Source of the DNA: DAMCAP01 sp964369265
GTDB taxonomy: Bacteria; Bacillota; Clostridia; Oscillospirales; Ruminococcaceae
NCBI GenBank assembly: GCA_964369265.1
Contig: CAYJEV010000075.1
Location: forward strand, 1 to 8,132
Direction: 5' to 3'
Length of the DNA: 8,132 nt
The notes beneath the pieces are model-generated. The model did no database searches and was not told where the DNA came from. It saw only the letters and a list, made by a program, of their open reading frames with translations. Shown here piece after piece: positions 6,870 to 8,132 of this stretch. Numbering within the stretch: position 1 is the stretch's first letter; the number at the start of each line of letters is the position of its first letter. Made by a program: the position numbers and the translations under genes.

Positions 6870-6910
6870 GCTAAATAAAGTTACAATTGTTAATGTAAAC
6901 TTACTTTAGC
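6870..6910 (-). promoter_or_regulatory. Hairpin in the 5' UTR of the giant surface-protein mRNA
   Basis: A stem of 14 base pairs can be drawn. GCTAAA (6870-6875) pairs with TTTAGC (6905-6910). After a 2x2 internal loop, AAGTT (6878-6882) pairs with AACTT (6898-6902). After one bulged base, three more pairs close an 8-nt loop. It would begin within about ten bases of the predicted transcript start and end about 25 nt before the ribosome site. A 5'-end-protecting stem for this long mRNA is the simplest guess. Confidence 0.45.
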
Positions 6911-6924
6911 TAATATTTATTTCA

Positions 6925-6953
6925 ATTATAACACAAAAAGTTCATTTCTTCAA
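6925..6953 (-). promoter_or_regulatory. Sigma-A-type promoter of the giant surface-protein gene
   Basis: Read on the minus strand: -35 TTGAAG (6953-6948), a 17-bp spacer, and a perfect -10 TATAAT (6930-6925) preceded by TGT, i.e. an extended -10. The start of transcription is expected near 6918, giving a leader of about 88 nt. It shows that this gene is transcribed independently of the surface-protein gene upstream. Confidence 0.8.
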
Positions 6954-7121
6954 TGCAATCTTTAGTTTTTTTGGTGTTTTATGTCATTCTATTGATTTTT
7001 GTTATAATTTTGTTAATATACGCAACTGTACTTGTATAAAATTCACCTATATTTAAAACAAAACATATGTAATTATCCTTGCTAAAACACTCACTTTTGT
7101 CACATTTTATATAAAAATTCA
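6954..7121. other. AT-rich spacer between the two surface-protein genes
   Basis: This stretch lies between the promoter of the giant gene and the terminator of the partial gene. It is AT-rich, and I see no coding region, RNA gene or strong repeat in it. A TATAAT at 7003-7008 on the plus strand has no suitable -35 element and no gene to serve. Confidence 0.6.
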
Positions 7122-7157
7122 CAAAAAGAACCCCCCAACCAAAACGGCTGGGGGGTT
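7122..7157 (-). terminator. Rho-independent terminator of the partial surface-protein gene
   Basis: On the minus strand AACCCCCCAGCC (7157-7146) pairs with GGTTGGGGGGTT (7140-7129), with one G-U pair, around the loop GTTTT. It is followed by C and a T run (7127-7123). The stem contains six consecutive G-C pairs, far more GC than the surroundings, so termination should be efficient. It lies about 51 nt after the stop codon at 7209. Confidence 0.92.
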
Positions 7158-7208
7158 GAAGATTATTAGGTCATATCCCGAATTATAGAATATCTATACT
7201 ACTTGATA

Positions 7209-8132
7209 TTAAGCGTTTGTTTCTTCAGACTCTTCGTCCTTCTTGAAGCTAACAGCTAGAACCACAGCTTGAACTAGTGCGATTACTGCCATTACCCAAG
7301 TCCACTTGTCAACCATTTGCATTGGTAGGCTCATATCCTCTGTTAGGATGAACGCTATTACTGCTGTGATTGCTGGGATTAGGCTTAGGATTCTTGAAGT
7401 TCTTCTTCTCTTCGCTCTCTCCTCAGACTCCTCTTCCTCTTCTTCCTTCTTCTTTAACATCGCTAGTGCGTATCCTACTGGTACTAACACTGTCGCGATT
7501 GTTAGAATTAGGTTGATTAGTGCCCATGCTCCAAAGTTCACTAGTGGTGGCTCTGGATCTGGTATCACTACTTCTGGAGTTGGTGCTAGCGGTGGCTCTG
7601 GCTCTGGTATTACCACTTCTGGTTCTGGAGCTAGAGGTGCTGGCGCGTCTGGTATTACTACTACTGGAGGTGTTGGAGTTACTGGAGGTGTTGGTGTTAG
7701 AGGTGTTGGACCATCTGGTATTACTACTGTTGGTGGACCTACTTCCTCTTCATCATCATCCTCTGGTAGCTCGTTGATTGTGAATGTACCTGGTGTTACC
7801 ATTAGTACATAGTTTCCTACTTCTAGCTCTCCACCTGTTGGTAGTAAGCCTGTTGCAGGGTCTAATGTGATTCCCATATTTGCTAGCCATAGAGAGTTAG
7901 TGTATGTGCCTAGTCCCTCTTGTGCTGCTAATGTTACATCAACTGTGTTTAGACGAACGATTACTTGTTCTGCTAGTGTTTCGCCTGTTACGATACCAGA
8001 GTTTGCATCTACTACACCGCTTACATCTACAGTTTGACCTGTTGTGTAATCTGCATAGTTAATATTGCTTGGCTCTGTTCCGCCTACTCTCTTGGAGTAG
8101 TTGTTAATTACTACTGCTACTGGTCTGTGAGT
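7209..8132 (-). CDS. C-terminal part of a second membrane-anchored surface protein (MBG-like module, Pro-rich stalk)
   Basis: The frame is open from the stop at 7209 to the window edge, so the gene is partial and its start lies beyond 8132; the ATG at 7877 is internal. The visible 307 residues start with an MBG-like module (about 1-120). It shows the pattern Y-S-K-R-V-G-G-T-E-P, then T-G-E-T-L, then G-T-Y, then N-Y-V-L-M-V-T-P-G-T-F-T-I, the usual form of these stacked wall-protein modules. An acidic patch (PEDDDEEE) follows, then a Pro-rich stalk with V-V-I-P repeats (about 136-197). Next is G-A-W (201-203) and a three-helix membrane tail: TM1 about 203-226, a Lys/Glu/Arg-rich loop, TM2 about 248-264, the loop E-D-M-S-L-P-M-Q-M-V-D-K-W, TM3 about 278-296, and an acidic end. 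The function is probably adhesion or surface structure, inferred from the family. Leucine is mostly CTA in the parts read, unlike its neighbour. Confidence 0.88.
   Translation of the reverse strand, partial: THRPVAVVINNYSKRVGGTEPSNINYADYTTGQTVDVSGVVDANSGIVTGETLAEQVIVRLNTVDVTLAAQEGLGTYTNSLWLANMGITLDPATGLLPTGGELEVGNYVLMVTPGTFTINELPEDDDEEEVGPPTVVIPDGPTPLTPTPPVTPTPPVVVIPDAPAPLAPEPEVVIPEPEPPLAPTPEVVIPDPEPPLVNFGAWALINLILTIATVLVPVGYALAMLKKKEEEEEESEERAKRRRTSRILSLIPAITAVIAFILTEDMSLPMQMVDKWTWVMAVIALVQAVVLAVSFKKDEESEETNA
7212..7532 (-). other. Three-helix C-terminal membrane anchor, homologous to that of the giant protein
   Basis: The last 107 residues align with the last 117 of the giant protein. Both share G-A-W-x-L, then T-x-A-T-x-L, then Y-A-L, then a loop rich in Glu followed by R/K, then [LW]-T-[EQ]-D-[FM]-[ST]-L-P-M-x3-D-K, and a highly acidic end N-x(0-1)-A. 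Outside these points the helices are only similar in hydrophobicity, so the tails are clearly related but not recently copied. Confidence 0.8.
7542..7727 (-). repeat. Pro-rich tandem repeat (15-residue period)
   Basis: Four V-V-I-P starts follow each other at intervals of 22, 15 and 15 residues, with the pattern V-V-I-P-[DE]-x-x-x-P-L-x-P-x-P. The first unit has an extra P-V-T-P-T-P-P block. The 45-nt period is also visible in the DNA. It probably spans the cell wall between the folded module and the membrane anchor, and copy number may vary between strains. Confidence 0.8.

Noticed and set aside
7306..7812. Plus-strand open frame opposite the partial surface-protein gene
   Set aside because: Mirror of the Pro-rich and Glu-rich region on the minus strand; the minus-strand frame has clear domains and a terminator.
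7875..7877. ATG as start of a 222-residue protein
   Set aside because: The frame remains open for 85 more codons to the window edge and those codons complete an MBG-like module that the ATG would cut in half; no ribosome site is seen.

Overview
The window is AT-rich, with strong AAGGAG(G)-type ribosome binding sites, consensus-like sigma-A promoters and compact rho-independent terminators. Together with the protein families present (a YkvI-type transporter, InlB/Listeria-Bacteroides repeats and an MBG-like module) this points to a low-GC Gram-positive bacterium (Bacillota), most likely a member of the Clostridia. The genus cannot be told from the sequence.

Layout. Positions 1-363 are a non-coding AT-rich leader with a good promoter (246-274) surrounded by operator-like inverted and direct repeats. 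It drives a 372-residue polytopic membrane protein of the YkvI family (364-1482, +). Two back-to-back hairpin terminators (1488-1525 and 1556-1580) separate this gene from a convergent giant surface protein on the minus strand (1592-6829, 1745 aa). That gene has its own promoter (6925-6953), a 5'-UTR hairpin (6870-6910) and a perfect AAGGAGG site that moves its start to 6829. Behind a GC-rich terminator (7122-7157) lies the C-terminal 307 residues of a second surface protein (7209 to the window edge, -). It is cut by the window end and stays open all the way to 8132.

The two minus-strand proteins are the interesting part. The 1745-aa protein runs: signal peptide, Ser/acid-rich segment, a rung-like beta-helix domain, six composite repeats of about 155 residues, a Pro/Asp/Ser segment, a small beta domain, and a three-helix membrane tail. 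Each composite repeat is an InlB-type B-repeat joined through a D-P-x-x-W linker to a second module of about 70 residues. The partial neighbour has an MBG-like module, an acidic patch, a 15-residue-period Pro-rich wall region and a clearly homologous three-helix tail. Neither carries a recognisable LPXTG signal at its C-terminus. Both instead end in TM1, a charged cytoplasmic loop, TM2, a short outside loop containing D-[FM]-[ST]-L-P-M-x3-D-K, TM3 and an acidic tail ending N-x(0-1)-A. This shared tail is the best candidate for an under-described system in the window: a multi-pass anchor for large Gram-positive adhesin-like proteins.

The two surface genes are separated by a terminator and a fresh promoter, so they look like independently expressed paralogue-tailed surface proteins, not an operon. 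The transporter gene shows no obvious functional link to them. No RNA genes, CRISPR arrays, insertion sequences or transposases were seen.
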